Below, one piece after another: positions 17,439 to 26,668 of a stretch of 64,000 nucleotides of DNA. The notes under the pieces are model-generated. The model was not told the origin of the DNA. It made no database searches and was given only the letters and a program-made list of their open reading frames with translations. Where the stretch lies: assembly GCF_000807855.2 (NCBI RefSeq), contig NZ_JRYR02000001.1:904565-968564 (forward strand). Direction: 5' to 3'. Source of the DNA: Flammeovirga pacifica. GTDB taxonomy: Bacteria; Bacteroidota; Bacteroidia; Cytophagales; Flammeovirgaceae. How positions within the stretch are numbered: the first letter of the stretch is position 1; every line of letters begins with the position of its first letter. Both the position numbers and the translations under genes were made by a program.

Positions 17439-18785
17439 ATGACAAGAAACAAACTCCTCTTTTTTTTAATAACATCGATAACTTCCACTTCATTATTTGC
17501 ACAAGATAGTAAATGGGATTATCCAAAATGTGTCACATACGCCATTGAAAATAACCTCTCTGTAAAACTACAAACTTTTGATTTGTATGAGAGAAAAGAA
17601 GATCTAAAACAAGCTCGTGCTCAGCGTGCTCCCAACGTTTCAGGTTTTTATAATCATAGTTTTAATAGAGGTTTAAACCCCGATCCTAATACCAACGTAT
17701 TAATAAATCAAATTTCAAATAATGGTCAATTTGGAGCACAAGTCGGTGTGCCACTATTTGATGGTTTCAGAATTAACAACACTATTAAACAATCTAAGGT
17801 TAATATCTCCAGTTCTCAATACAGTAAGAAAAAGATGGAGAATGATATTACGCTTCAAGTAACAGAAAATTATTTAGATGTAATATTTAAATATGAGAAC
17901 GTTGGTATTTCTGAAAAAAGAGCCACCAATTTAAAAAATCAAGTAGATAGAACTAAAAGGTTAGTGGATGCAGGTTCTTCTCCATTATCTGAACTTTTAG
18001 ATTTATTATCTCAGAATGCAGATGCAGAACGTCAACTTACTGAAGCTGAAAATGCTTATAATATAGCTATGTTGACTTTGAAGCAATCTATGCAATTGGA
18101 TTTCAATACGCCTTTTGAAATAGATATTCCAGAATTTAGTGAGCCAGATACATTACTTCAGTTTATCCCATCAAATGAAGTTTTTGATGAGGCTAGAAAC
18201 ATTATGCCTGAAATAAAAGCAGCAGAACTAAACATCAATGCTTCAGAATATCAGAAGAAAATTGCTAAAGGAGACTACTACCCTACAATAAATTTAAATG
18301 GTAATATAAGTACGGGTTACTCTTCTAATTATATCAATCGAAATGATCCTACTGATAATTCATTGATGAGACAATTTGAAGATTATTTTAGTCAAGTTGC
18401 TTCTGTACAAATGAATATTCCAATCTATAGTAGAAGGACCACTAAGACCACGGTAAATAAGGCAAAGTTGGCAATTAAGAAAAATGAAGTTCAATTAGAA
18501 CAGGAATTAAATACACTAAGGATTAATATTGAGCAAGCATACATTAATGCATTATCTGCTCAAAAAACTTATATTTCAAATAAAAAATCAGTTGAATCGT
18601 TAGAAGAACAGTTTAGATCTGTAAATAAAAGATTTGATTCTGGTGCTGCGAATACTACAGACTACGTTGTTGCAGAAAATAATTTAAATATTGCAAGAGC
18701 GGAATTAAATAGGTCAAAATATCAATTTATTTTCTCTGTGAAAATACTTGATTTTTATTCTGGGAAAGAAATTATAATTGAATAG
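17439..18785 (+). CDS. TolC family outer-membrane efflux protein
   Basis: 448 residues. An N-terminal signal peptide ends near SLFAQ, and the rest is the repeated OEP helical hairpin structure: two halves (about 30-235 and 240-448) with long alpha-helical stretches such as QARAQRAPNVSGFY and KVNISSSQYSKKKMEND, and short beta-barrel strands. The product would form the trimeric outer-membrane duct for an RND, ABC or secretion complex. No adaptor or pump gene lies next to it, so its partner is unknown. A DUF2147 gene starts 10 bases downstream and may be cotranscribed. Confidence 0.9.
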   Translation: MTRNKLLFFLITSITSTSLFAQDSKWDYPKCVTYAIENNLSVKLQTFDLYERKEDLKQARAQRAPNVSGFYNHSFNRGLNPDPNTNVLINQISNNGQFGAQVGVPLFDGFRINNTIKQSKVNISSSQYSKKKMENDITLQVTENYLDVIFKYENVGISEKRATNLKNQVDRTKRLVDAGSSPLSELLDLLSQNADAERQLTEAENAYNIAMLTLKQSMQLDFNTPFEIDIPEFSEPDTLLQFIPSNEVFDEARNIMPEIKAAELNINASEYQKKIAKGDYYPTINLNGNISTGYSSNYINRNDPTDNSLMRQFEDYFSQVASVQMNIPIYSRRTTKTTVNKAKLAIKKNEVQLEQELNTLRINIEQAYINALSAQKTYISNKKSVESLEEQFRSVNKRFDSGAANTTDYVVAENNLNIARAELNRSKYQFIFSVKILDFYSGKEIIIE

Positions 18786-18795
18786 AGTGAATATT

Positions 18796-19218
18796 ATGAA
18801 AACTATCTTTTTATTTTTAATGGGGTTGATTCTATCAACATCTATTTATGCTCAAGAATCTTCTGTATTTGGTGTATGGAAAACGATTGATGATGAAACT
18901 GGCGAGGCCAAAGCTTATGTAGAAATATATAAAGACCAAAATGATACCATGTCAGGTAAAATCATTAAACTACTTCAAGATGATGAAGATACAATTTGTG
19001 AAAAGTGTCCTGGAGATAAAAAGAATCAAAAGGTTATTGGTATGCAAATTATATGGGATATGATTAAGAATGGTGATCAATGGATAGATGGTGAGGTTTT
19101 AAAACCGGAAAATGGTAAAACCTATTCATGTAAAGTTTGGGTAGAAGGAGATAAATTACAAGTTAGAGGCTATATCGGTTTTGTTTATAGAACGCAAACT
19201 TGGTTAAGAGTTGAGTAA
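18796..19218 (+). CDS. DUF2147 domain protein, exported
   Basis: 140 residues from the ATG at 18796, chosen because it gives a standard signal peptide MKTIFLFLMGLILSTSIYAQ; upstream TTG/GTG options overlap the TolC gene end. The mature part matches DUF2147: VFGVWKTIDDETGEAKAYVEIY at its start, a cysteine pair CEKCPGDKKNQ, and the closing YRTQTWLRVE. The family forms small periplasmic beta-barrel-like proteins of unknown function. It ends at a terminator and is probably cotranscribed with the TolC-family gene. Confidence 0.87.
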   Translation: MKTIFLFLMGLILSTSIYAQESSVFGVWKTIDDETGEAKAYVEIYKDQNDTMSGKIIKLLQDDEDTICEKCPGDKKNQKVIGMQIIWDMIKNGDQWIDGEVLKPENGKTYSCKVWVEGDKLQVRGYIGFVYRTQTWLRVE

Positions 19219-19244
19219 ATCCACCTCTAAAATATATAATATAG

Positions 19245-19281
19245 AAAGGTTGTCTGATTTAAGTATTGGACAACCTTTTTA
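19245..19281 (+). terminator. Rho-independent terminator after the DUF2147 gene
   Basis: A 10-bp stem AAAGGTTGTC / GACAACCTTT with a 14-base loop, running into T residues. Confidence 0.8.
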
Positions 19282-19390
19282 TTCAAATATGGTTATGTTT
19301 TGATCATAAACTACAGTCGCTAAACTATCCATATATTTTATTGATGAAATGATTTTGAAGATAGATCTACTCCTATTTCTCATCATAAAT

Positions 19391-19431
19391 AAAAAAAAAG
19401 CCTGTTTCATACTAAAATGAAACAGGCTTTT
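19391..19431 (-). terminator. Terminator of accC (minus strand)
   Basis: A 15-bp stem around GCCTGTTTCAT / ATGAAACAGGC with a 6-base loop; on the minus strand it runs into nine T. It lies 19 bases past the accC stop. T residues on the plus side make partial bidirectional function possible. Confidence 0.92.
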
Positions 19432-19449
19432 ATATATTTATTGAAAAAC

Positions 19450-20793
19450 TTACAGTGTTTCGTAAGTGTGTTCTTCCATAAATTTAGTGGTGAAGTTTCC
19501 TGATTGGAAAACATCATTATCCATTAAACGCAAGTGGAAAGGAATAGTAGTTTTGATTCCTTCGATAACGAATTCATTCAAAGCTCTTTTCATTCTTTTG
19601 ATTGCCTCTGCTCTAGTTTCAGCAGTAACAATCAATTTTGCGATCATAGAATCATAATTTGGAGGAATAGCGTAACCTGTATATACGTGAGTATCTACAC
19701 GAACACCTGGACCGCCAGGAATATGTAAAGTAGTGATCTTACCAGGACTTGGTCTGAAATCAAATTCAGGATCCTCGGCATTGATACGACATTCGATTGA
19801 ATGTGCTTGAGGTGCATAATTCTTTCCAGAAATCTTATCACCCGCAGCTACTTTAATTTGTTCTTTGATCAAGTCAAAACCAGTTACTTGTTCAGTTACT
19901 GGGTGCTCTACTTGAATACGAGTGTTCATTTCCATGAAATAGAAATCACCGTGCTTGTCCACTAGAAATTCTACTGTACCTGCACCTTCGTATTTAATTT
20001 TTTCAGCACCAGCAATGGCAGCTGTACCCATTCTCTCTCTTAACTCTTTAGATAAGGCAGGAGATGGAGCTTCCTCAGTTAACTTTTGGTGACGACGTTG
20101 GATTGAACAATCTCTTTCAGATAAGTGACAAGCATTTCCATAGCTATCACCTATAATCTGAATTTCAACGTGACGAGGTTCTTCAACGAATTTTTCAAGA
20201 TACATACCGTCATTACCAAATGCTGCAGCAGACTCTTGGCGAGCTGAATCCCAAGCTTTTTGGAATTCGTCTGGTGAATTAACAATACGCATACCTCTAC
20301 CTCCACCACCTGCAGTAGCTTTCAAGATAACAGGATACTTGATTTTTTCAGCGATTTTTAGACCTTGCTCAACAGAGTCTAACAAACCTTCAGAACCTGG
20401 GATTGTAGGAACGCCAGCTTCTTTCATAGTAGCTTTAGCAGTTGCCTTATCACCCATTGAATCAATCATATCTGAAGAAGCACCAATAAATTTGATGTTA
20501 TTTTCTTCACAGATACGAGAAAAATTAGCATTCTCAGACAAGAAACCATAACCAGGATGTATAGCATCACAATTAGTAATTTCTGCTGCCGCAAGAATGT
20601 TAGGAATATTTAGATAAGAATCAGTACTTGCTGCTGGACCGATACAAACTGCCTCGTCAGCAAATTTCACGTGCAAGCTTTCCTTATCAGCTGTAGAGTA
20701 CACTGCTACTGTCTTGATACCCATCTCTGAACAAGTACGGATAACACGCAAAGCAATTTCGCCTCTATTTGCGATTAGTATTTTTTTGAACAC
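19450..20793 (-). CDS. accC: Acetyl-CoA carboxylase, biotin carboxylase subunit
   Basis: 447 residues. It carboxylates biotin on AccB with ATP and bicarbonate, the first half-reaction of malonyl-CoA synthesis. Signatures are [27 protein letters not shown], the ATP-grasp glycine loop [24 protein letters not shown] and [15 protein letters not shown]. The start codon is GTG at 20793, which aligns with the usual N-terminus. It follows accB by 62 bases on the minus strand and shares its transcript. The terminator past its stop closes the unit. Confidence 0.97.
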   Translation of the reverse strand: MFKKILIANRGEIALRVIRTCSEMGIKTVAVYSTADKESLHVKFADEAVCIGPAASTDSYLNIPNILAAAEITNCDAIHPGYGFLSENANFSRICEENNIKFIGASSDMIDSMGDKATAKATMKEAGVPTIPGSEGLLDSVEQGLKIAEKIKYPVILKATAGGGGRGMRIVNSPDEFQKAWDSARQESAAAFGNDGMYLEKFVEEPRHVEIQIIGDSYGNACHLSERDCSIQRRHQKLTEEAPSPALSKELRERMGTAAIAGAEKIKYEGAGTVEFLVDKHGDFYFMEMNTRIQVEHPVTEQVTGFDLIKEQIKVAAGDKISGKNYAPQAHSIECRINAEDPEFDFRPSPGKITTLHIPGGPGVRVDTHVYTGYAIPPNYDSMIAKLIVTAETRAEAIKRMKRALNEFVIEGIKTTIPFHLRLMDNDVFQSGNFTTKFMEEHTYETL

Positions 20794-20855
20794 GATGCTC
20801 TTATTTTTAGTAAGAAGTGATTTAATTATATGCTTTTATCATTCTAGTAGAATGA

Positions 20856-21362
20856 TTAAGCTGGATCTACTAAATATAAAGGCTGATCGTACTCAACTGG
20901 AGACATGTTGTCTACTAATACTTTAACGATTGTACCTGATACTTCAGATTCAATTTCGTTAAATAATTTCATCGCTTCGATGATACAAACTACATCACCT
21001 TTCTTTACTGTTTCTCCAACATTTACAAATGTATCAGAATCAGGGTTTGGTGCAGTATAGAATGTACCAATCATCGGTGATTTAATTTCGATGTAATTGG
21101 AAGTATCTGCTGCAGGAGCTTCAGGAGCTGAAGGTGCTTCAACTGCAGGCGCTGCTGGTTGAGATGCAGGTAGTTCAGCTGTTGCAGGAGCAGCAAGTGG
21201 TGCTACTGGTGCTGAAGCTAAAACTGGTGCAGCTACTGGAGCAGCAACTGCTTCAGGATTACGTTTAACGTGAAGTTTGATTTCTGCAGTTTCTACATTT
21301 ACTTCTTGCAAACCTGAGTTTGCAATAAAGCTAATCAGATCTTTTACCTCTGGTGCTTTCAT
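20856..21362 (-). CDS. accB: Acetyl-CoA carboxylase, biotin carboxyl carrier protein
   Basis: 168 residues. The N-terminal segment [21 protein letters not shown] is followed by a long Ala/Pro-rich flexible linker (about residues 35-90) and the biotinyl domain (about 90-168). The biotin attachment site is the lysine in [12 protein letters not shown]. The domain also shows [10 protein letters not shown] and DQPLYLVD at its ends. It is the carrier for the carboxyl group in malonyl-CoA formation. It lies between efp and accC, a common Bacteroidota order. Confidence 0.97.
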   Translation of the reverse strand: MKAPEVKDLISFIANSGLQEVNVETAEIKLHVKRNPEAVAAPVAAPVLASAPVAPLAAPATAELPASQPAAPAVEAPSAPEAPAADTSNYIEIKSPMIGTFYTAPNPDSDTFVNVGETVKKGDVVCIIEAMKLFNEIESEVSGTIVKVLVDNMSPVEYDQPLYLVDPA

Positions 21363-21444
21363 AATGTGATAGTGTGTGAACTCTAAACCTTATTCCGGAG
21401 AACTCAATTTAAAGTTATATTTTGTATAAGATTAAATACTAAAA

Positions 21445-22014
21445 TTATTTTTTAACACGCTCTACGTAAGAACGTTCTTGTGTGTTCACTTTGATAACAT
21501 CTCCAGTATCAACAAACAACGGAACCATAATTTGTGCATTAGTTTCAACTTTTGCAGGTTTTAGTGTATTCGTTGCAGTATCACCCTTGATGCCTGGCTC
21601 TGTGTAAATCACCTCCATTTCAACAAATTGAGTTAATTCACAGCCAATTACCTCATCATCCGCTTCAACGTGGAATAATATATCAGCATTCATTCCGTCT
21701 TTTAATAAGTCGTTATTCGGAACTTGATCACTAGGTAATGTTACTTCTTCCCAAGTACTAGTATCCATAAAATGGAAACCCATGTCATCTTGGTAAGAGT
21801 ATTGGTGCTCTCTTCTTTCGATACGAGCTGTAGTCACTTTATGTCCTGATGAGAAAGTATTATCAATTACTTTCCCTGTACGAACAGATTTTAATTTTGT
21901 ACGTACAAAAGCAGGTCCTTTACCAGGTTTTACATGTTGAAATTCAATAATTTGAAATACATCGTTATTGTATTCAATACATAAACCGTTTTTAAAATCA
22001 GCTGTAGTTGCCAT
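21445..22014 (-). CDS. efp: Translation elongation factor P
   Basis: 189 residues, normal length, with KOW-like, OB and C-terminal domains. It relieves ribosome stalling at proline runs. The tip loop reads HVKPGKGPAF, with Lys32 at the position that is post-translationally modified in other bacteria (Lys34 in E. coli); no modification enzyme is seen here. The C-terminal domain includes VPLFVDTGDVIKVNT and RSYVERVKK, the standard ending. A promoter-like element and an inverted repeat in its leader suggest it can be transcribed separately from fabH. Confidence 0.97.
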   Translation of the reverse strand: MATTADFKNGLCIEYNNDVFQIIEFQHVKPGKGPAFVRTKLKSVRTGKVIDNTFSSGHKVTTARIERREHQYSYQDDMGFHFMDTSTWEEVTLPSDQVPNNDLLKDGMNADILFHVEADDEVIGCELTQFVEMEVIYTEPGIKGDTATNTLKPAKVETNAQIMVPLFVDTGDVIKVNTQERSYVERVKK

Positions 22015-22050
22015 TTATATTAACTCTATTGACTTTTAACAAAAATGCTA

Positions 22051-22076
22051 TGGTCTAATTATCAATTTTTAGACCA
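22051..22076 (-). repeat. Inverted repeat in the efp leader
   Basis: An 8-bp perfect inverted repeat TGGTCTAA / TTAGACCA with a 10-base spacer, between the putative efp promoter and its start codon. It could be a leader hairpin or an operator; there is no T run of the terminator type. Confidence 0.5.
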
Positions 22077-22080
22077 AATG

Positions 22081-22088
22081 CAAAAATA
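22081..22088 (-). promoter_or_regulatory. Putative -7 element for efp
   Basis: TATTTTTG followed by C on the minus strand fits TAnnTTTG, 67 bases upstream of the efp ATG and just past the fabH stop. The -33 region falls inside the fabH 3' end without a clear TTTG. Confidence 0.5.
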
Positions 22089-22099
22089 CAAATATTTAG

Positions 22100-23083
22100 T
22101 TAGTATGCCCACTTGATATAAGCCGCACCCCATGTAAATCCACCACCAAAGGCAGCAAATACAAGATTATCACCTTTATTTAACTTATTTTCATAATCCA
22201 TTAAGCATAAAGGAATAGTAGCGGCAGTGGTATTACCATATCTATGAATATTCATCATTACTTTTTCATCACCCACTCCCATTCTTCTAGCAGTAGCATC
22301 AATGATACGTTTATTTGCTTGATGAGGAACTAAATAGGCAATATCATTAGAAGTAAGATTGTTTCTTTCCATGATTTCTGCAGAAACATCTGCCATAGAA
22401 ACTACCGCATGTTTAAATACGTGCATTCCTTCTTGGAAGATATAGTGCATTTTATCATCAACTGTTTGATGTGAAGGAGGATATAATGATCCACCACCTT
22501 TCATATGTAAGTGTGGAGCACCTGAACCATCAGACTTTAATACAAAGTCCATTACACCTTCTTCTTCTTCTGTTGGTTCTAATAGAACAGCTCCAGCACC
22601 ATCACCAAATAAAACACAAGTGGTTCTATCTGTATAATCTACGATACTAGACATTTTATCTGCTCCAACTATAATTACTTTTTTATATTTTCCGGTCTCA
22701 ATAAATTGAGCACCTGTACCTAATGCATAAACAAACCCAGAACATGCAGCATTAACATCATAACCAAATGAATTCTTAGCTCCCACATCGTGAGCGATAA
22801 GATTGGCATTTGCTGGGAAGTGCATATCTGCTGTAACAGTGGCACAAATAATTAAATCAATATCTTCTGCTTTAGTATTCGTTTTTTCAAGAAGATTTTC
22901 TACTGCACGAGCACCAAGGTAAGAGCTACCCTTTTCTCCTTTTAATATACGCCTTTCAGAAATACCTGTTCTTTCTAATATCCATTCATTATTGGTATCA
23001 ACCATCGTCTCCAATTCTGCATTGGTAAGTACATAATCTGGAACGTATCCTCCAACTCCTTTAATTGCTGCTTTTATTGCCAT
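22100..23083 (-). CDS. fabH: Beta-ketoacyl-ACP synthase III
   Basis: 327 residues. It condenses acetyl-CoA (or a branched acyl-CoA) with malonyl-ACP to start fatty-acid chains. The thiolase-fold triad is visible: cysteine in [11 protein letters not shown] (about residue 112), histidine in VPHQANKRI and asparagine in [10 protein letters not shown]. The ends match the family ([15 protein letters not shown], and [14 protein letters not shown]). Bacteroidota FabH often prefers branched primers, but this cannot be read here. It has its own promoter-like element upstream and lies downstream of the rpmF terminator. Confidence 0.96.
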   Translation of the reverse strand: MAIKAAIKGVGGYVPDYVLTNAELETMVDTNNEWILERTGISERRILKGEKGSSYLGARAVENLLEKTNTKAEDIDLIICATVTADMHFPANANLIAHDVGAKNSFGYDVNAACSGFVYALGTGAQFIETGKYKKVIIVGADKMSSIVDYTDRTTCVLFGDGAGAVLLEPTEEEEGVMDFVLKSDGSGAPHLHMKGGGSLYPPSHQTVDDKMHYIFQEGMHVFKHAVVSMADVSAEIMERNNLTSNDIAYLVPHQANKRIIDATARRMGVGDEKVMMNIHRYGNTTAATIPLCLMDYENKLNKGDNLVFAAFGGGFTWGAAYIKWAY

Positions 23084-23147
23084 AATCTAATAGGTATTTC
23101 TATAATAATTTTTGAATAGAATGTTCTTTCTACCCGATTCCAACATG

Positions 23148-23155
23148 CAAAGATA
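23148..23155 (-). promoter_or_regulatory. Putative -7 element for fabH
   Basis: TATCTTTG followed by CA on the minus strand is a good match to TAnnTTTG, 65 bases upstream of the fabH ATG and downstream of the rpmF terminator. This suggests separate initiation for fabH. Confidence 0.55.
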
Positions 23156-23185
23156 AACATCTCTAGCAATTTCTATATAAAACAT

Positions 23186-23219
23186 AAAAAAAAGCCAATC
23201 CCTTTTTAGGAATTGGCTT
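23186..23219 (-). terminator. Rho-independent terminator after rpmF (minus strand)
   Basis: An 11-bp stem AAGCCAATTCC / GGGATTGGCTT (one G-T pair) with a 6-base loop, running into eight T on the minus strand, 19 bases past the rpmF stop. Confidence 0.9.
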
Positions 23220-23237
23220 GATTCTGAACAGTTTAAA

Positions 23238-23444
23238 CTATTCAGCTGCTTCTTCTACATCTGATGAATTATCGATCACCACTTGGCCACGATAATACAT
23301 TTTACCTTCCGACCAGAAAGCACGGTGTCTTACATGTGCTTCACCAGTAGTTTGGCAAAAAGAGATTGTAGGTTTATCCATTTTAAGGTGCGTACGACGC
23401 TTACCTCTACTCGCTTTCGAGATTCTCGATTTAGGATGTGCCAT
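23238..23444 (-). CDS. rpmF: 50S ribosomal protein L32
   Basis: 68 residues beginning [19 protein letters not shown], the Bacteroidota form of L32. The central part reads [20 protein letters not shown]. Only one cysteine is present, so this is a zinc-independent version without the CxxC pairs seen in some bacteria. The acidic C-terminal tail (SSDVEEAAE) is a lineage extension. It follows the DUF177 gene by 17 bases, the widely conserved pair. Confidence 0.96.
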   Translation of the reverse strand: MAHPKSRISKASRGKRRTHLKMDKPTISFCQTTGEAHVRHRAFWSEGKMYYRGQVVIDNSSDVEEAAE

Positions 23445-23461
23445 TGTTAAATTTTATTATA

Positions 23462-23992
23462 TCATTTGAGTTTTTTCAAAATATCCCAACGAGGGTCAGT
23501 CGATTTCTCTTCTGTAACCTCATTGTCATCTTCTTCCAACATTTCTCCTTCACTTTCTGTTGTATAAAACAGATCTTCTTCTTCAACTTCATCTGGATGA
23601 AGTCTCTTAGTTGGTAAAGATAATGCTATCTGATCATATATGATCTGTGAAAAGTCTAGAGATGCTTCATTAAATGGTATTTTAATTAAATCATCTTCTA
23701 ACATTTCGTAGTGATCTGAATATTTAAAGAATATACTTTGAGAAGAACTCATTGTTTCCTCATATTCTCTAAGTGATCTATCACTGAATAACATTATTTT
23801 TGCTGCAAGCTCCACTTCTACTTCAATAGCTGTTTCACTTTTAGCAAGGTGCAATATCGCGCTTCCTGATATATTTTCCATCAATTCAGATTCAAATAAA
23901 TCTAAAAGCTCGCGAGATAACTCCAATTCAAACTGGTGCTTACCATTCTTCAGCCCAGCAATTCCTATACTATATGGTTTTTTCTTCTTCAC
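23462..23992 (-). CDS. DUF177 / YceD family protein
   Basis: About 176 residues from a GTG at 23992. The frame stays open upstream to 24040, but a well-spaced promoter (24012-24041) overlaps that extension. The GTG gives MKKKKPYSIGIAGLKNGKH, which fits the family start. The body contains the DUF177 segments FELELSRELLDLFE and the late LPTKRLHPDE (residues ~125-135), and ends in an acidic region then DPRWDILKKLK, the typical YceD ending. The family is linked genetically to 23S rRNA maturation and is almost always upstream of rpmF, as here. Confidence 0.88.
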   Translation of the reverse strand: MKKKKPYSIGIAGLKNGKHQFELELSRELLDLFESELMENISGSAILHLAKSETAIEVEVELAAKIMLFSDRSLREYEETMSSSQSIFFKYSDHYEMLEDDLIKIPFNEASLDFSQIIYDQIALSLPTKRLHPDEVEEEDLFYTTESEGEMLEEDDNEVTEEKSTDPRWDILKKLK

Positions 23993-24011
23993 CTTAATCT
24001 GATTTGGCTTG

Positions 24012-24041
24012 CAAAAATACAAAATCGACATTACAAACAAA
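24012..24041 (-). promoter_or_regulatory. Bacteroidota-type promoter for DUF177-rpmF
   Basis: On the minus strand TTTG (24041-24038) and TATTTTTG (24019-24012) are separated by 18 bases, close to the -33/-7 consensus. The implied start of transcription lies about 15 bases before the GTG at 23992. Confidence 0.68.
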
Positions 24042-24093
24042 AGAAATATTCATCTTTTACCGAAATTAATGGAAAATAAATCATTATTAGGCT

Positions 24094-24101
24094 TATTTTT
24101 G
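24094..24101 (+). promoter_or_regulatory. Putative -7 element for rsmE
   Basis: TATTTTTG followed by C, 37 bases upstream of the ATG at 24139 and divergent from the DUF177 promoter. No clear -33 element. Confidence 0.5.
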
Positions 24102-24138
24102 CTCTAATAGTAGATTTAATCCATCAGATAAAATAAAA

Positions 24139-24843
24139 ATGAGACTCTTTTACCATAGTGAAATACGTGAAAGTGATGTAGAGGTTGTGTTAAACAGCGA
24201 AGATTCTAAACATATTGTCCGTGTGCTTAGAATGAAAAATAGCGATCAGCTGTATTTAATGGATGGAAAAGGTTTTAGATACATGGCTTCTATTATTGAT
24301 GCGAATCCAAAAAAATGCAAAGTTCGTATTGATAATCAGGAAGAAATGCCTAAAGCAGGGAAAGGATTACACATTGGTATTGCCCCTACTAAAAATATGG
24401 ACCGAACAGAGTTTTTTATAGAAAAAGCTATTGAAATTGGTGTAGAAAGTATCAGTTTTTTCTTTTCAGAAAATTCTGAAAGGAAAAATATCAAATTGGA
24501 AAGAATAGAACGTATTGCAATTTCTGCAATGAAACAATCTAGAAAATTTCACTTACCGTCACTTCATCTTTTAAAGAATTTCAATGATGTTCTTAGTACA
24601 ACTATGGACCAAAAGTTTATTGCTTACGTTCCCACACAAACTACAGAATACTTGTTCTCTAAAATTAAAAAGGAAGGTGATATTATGGTATTAGTGGGAC
24701 CTGAAGGAGGGTTTTCTGAAAAAGAAGCAAATAGAGCTAAAGAGGCAGGTTTCGACTGGGTAAGTTTAGGGAAAGAAAGATTAAGAACAGAAACAGCTGG
24801 AATAGTTGCAGTTCAATTGATGAATATGAAAACATTTATTTAA
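24139..24843 (+). CDS. rsmE: 16S rRNA (uracil-1498 N3)-methyltransferase
   Basis: 234 residues. It methylates U1498 in helix 44 of 16S rRNA with S-adenosylmethionine. An N-terminal PUA-like domain (residues ~1-70, HIVRVLRMKNSDQLYLMDGKG) precedes the SPOUT knot with VLVGPEGGFSEKE and SLGKERLRTETAGIVAVQL, the characteristic RsmE motifs. The catalytic-domain start GIAPTKNMDRTEFFIEKAIE also matches. It is divergent from the DUF177 gene and followed after 61 bases by the DUF4159 gene. Confidence 0.95.
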   Translation: MRLFYHSEIRESDVEVVLNSEDSKHIVRVLRMKNSDQLYLMDGKGFRYMASIIDANPKKCKVRIDNQEEMPKAGKGLHIGIAPTKNMDRTEFFIEKAIEIGVESISFFFSENSERKNIKLERIERIAISAMKQSRKFHLPSLHLLKNFNDVLSTTMDQKFIAYVPTQTTEYLFSKIKKEGDIMVLVGPEGGFSEKEANRAKEAGFDWVSLGKERLRTETAGIVAVQLMNMKTFI

Positions 24844-24904
24844 AATCAATTGGTCTTCTTAATGATTTACCTTAATTTCAATTGTTATCATCAAATTAAT
24901 ATCA

Positions 24905-25573
24905 ATGAGAAAATTACTGACTCTTTTATTCTTCATTTGTACATTGCCTAGTTGGGCACAATTAACCAAAAATACCTACTCGCTAAAAATTGCGAAAGTA
25001 AAATATAGCGGTGGTGGTGATTGGTACGCAAACAAAACAGCTCTACCAAATTTAGCTGACTTTTGTAATGATAATATTGGGAGTAATATAGATCCAGATG
25101 ATGAAATTGTAGAAATCAGTAGTCCAGAATTATTTAATTATTCTTATGTGTACCTTACTGGACACGGGAATGTTGTATTTTCTGATAGTGATGCTGAAAA
25201 CCTTCGTAACTATTTAATTAGTGGTGGTTTTTTACATATTGATGATAATTTTGGTTTGGATAAATTCATTCGCCTAGAAATGAAAAAGGTTTTTCCTGAA
25301 TTAGATTTTGTAGAACTCCCCTTTTCACATCCTATCTATCATCAAGTTTTTGAATTCCAAAATGGACTTCCTAAAATACATGAACATGATGGTAAACCTG
25401 CACAAGGTTTTGGTATATTATATCAAGGTAGACTAGTTTGTTATTATAGTTACGAATCTGATCTTGGAAATGGTTGGGAGGATCAAAGTATCCATAAAGA
25501 CCCTGAAGAATTAAGACTTCAGGCACTTCAAATGGGTGCAAACATAATTTCCTTTGCTTTAATGGATTTTTAA
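24905..25573 (+). CDS. DUF4159 domain protein, exported
   Basis: 222 residues with an N-terminal signal peptide (MRKLLTLLFFICTLPSWAQ). The mature protein matches DUF4159: KVKYSGGGDWYANKTALPNL, YLTGHGNVVFSD, GGFLHIDDNFG and SHPIYHQVF, the usual run in this class I glutamine-amidotransferase-like fold. The protein would sit in the periplasm. Function is not established; homologues occur near MoxR/vWA gene clusters, but none is adjacent here. Cotranscription with rsmE is possible. Confidence 0.88.
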   Translation: MRKLLTLLFFICTLPSWAQLTKNTYSLKIAKVKYSGGGDWYANKTALPNLADFCNDNIGSNIDPDDEIVEISSPELFNYSYVYLTGHGNVVFSDSDAENLRNYLISGGFLHIDDNFGLDKFIRLEMKKVFPELDFVELPFSHPIYHQVFEFQNGLPKIHEHDGKPAQGFGILYQGRLVCYYSYESDLGNGWEDQSIHKDPEELRLQALQMGANIISFALMDF

Positions 25574-25601
25574 GACTGAATATTTGTTTACTTTTTCTAA
25601 T

Positions 25602-25609
25602 TAACTTTG
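25602..25609 (+). promoter_or_regulatory. Putative -7 element for the acyl-CoA reductase gene
   Basis: TAACTTTG fits TAnnTTTG, 32 bases upstream of the ATG at 25642. TTTG at 25583-25586 is a possible -33 element, though its 15-base spacing is short. Confidence 0.45.
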
Positions 25610-25641
25610 TTTTGCACTGTTTTTAGAATTAATAGGAAAAG

Positions 25642-26667
25642 ATGAAGCTGCAAGAAAGAATTGATGCCTTCGTGGCACTTGGTGAAAAATTAAAAACACT
25701 AGACGAAGAAACTTCTAACATGCTTTCTAGAAGAGCAAATGATGATAACGGTTGGTTTGATGAATCTACTGTAAATAATGCTCTTAAAGGAATAGAAAAA
25801 ATGCTAGACCGTGAAGTGTTAACATCATGGGTCGAAAGCTATGATAAGTCGAATGATTCTTCATCAAATAATATTTTAGTCGTAATGGCTGGAAATATTC
25901 CTGCTGTTGGATTTCATGATGCTCTTTGTGTATTAATTTCTGGTAATCATTTACAAGGGAAGTTAAGCTCTCAAGATACATTCTTAATGAAAATCTTATT
26001 AGATTGGCTTATTGAGATTGAACCTAGATTCAAAGAGAAGATATCGTTACTTGAAGCTCCTGCTCAAGGTATAGATAAAGTAATTGCAACAGGATCAGAT
26101 AACAGTACTCGTTATTTTGAGAAATATTTCAATAAATTCCCTCATATTATTAGACACAATCGTTCTTCGGTAGCAGTCATTAGAGGAGATGAAACAAAAG
26201 AAGTATTAGCTAAATTAGCGGATGATGTATTCTTGTATTATGGTTTAGGATGTCGAAATATTTCAAAAATATACGCACCGAAAGACTATGATTTCACATT
26301 ACTAATGGCGGCATTAGAAGAGAGAGCAAAGTCTACAATAATCAATCATAAATTTGCTAATAATTACGATTATAATAAATCTATTTATTTAGTAAATAAA
26401 GTACCTCACTTAGATAATGGAGGTTTAATTCTTACAGAAAGTAACGAATTGGTCTCTCCTATTTCTGTGTTGTATTATGAAACCTACGAGAATGGATCAG
26501 ACCTCAAAGATAAATTAGGAGCACATCAAGATAAGATTCAAGTAGTTGTTGCAGATCAACAATGGTTAGCGGGGACAGAAGATTTTGGACAAGCACAATT
26601 CCCATCTGTAGATACGTATGCCGATAATGTTGATACTATGAAGTTTTTATCACCAATAATGAGTTAA
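25642..26667 (+). CDS. LuxC-like acyl-CoA reductase
   Basis: 341 residues of the LuxC family within the aldehyde dehydrogenase superfamily. Family landmarks are the N-terminal helix ALKGIEKMLDREVLTSWV, VVMAGNIPAVGFHDALCVL, LQGKLSSQDTFLMK, RHNRSSVAVI and the probable catalytic cysteine in YYGLGCRNISKIY. Such enzymes reduce acyl-CoA to an aldehyde with NADPH. There are no lux genes around, so the role here is not bioluminescence; an aldehyde intermediate for lipid synthesis is plausible. The glycosyltransferase gene starts one base after the stop. Confidence 0.88.
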   Translation: MKLQERIDAFVALGEKLKTLDEETSNMLSRRANDDNGWFDESTVNNALKGIEKMLDREVLTSWVESYDKSNDSSSNNILVVMAGNIPAVGFHDALCVLISGNHLQGKLSSQDTFLMKILLDWLIEIEPRFKEKISLLEAPAQGIDKVIATGSDNSTRYFEKYFNKFPHIIRHNRSSVAVIRGDETKEVLAKLADDVFLYYGLGCRNISKIYAPKDYDFTLLMAALEERAKSTIINHKFANNYDYNKSIYLVNKVPHLDNGGLILTESNELVSPISVLYYETYENGSDLKDKLGAHQDKIQVVVADQQWLAGTEDFGQAQFPSVDTYADNVDTMKFLSPIMS

Positions 26668-26668
26668 A

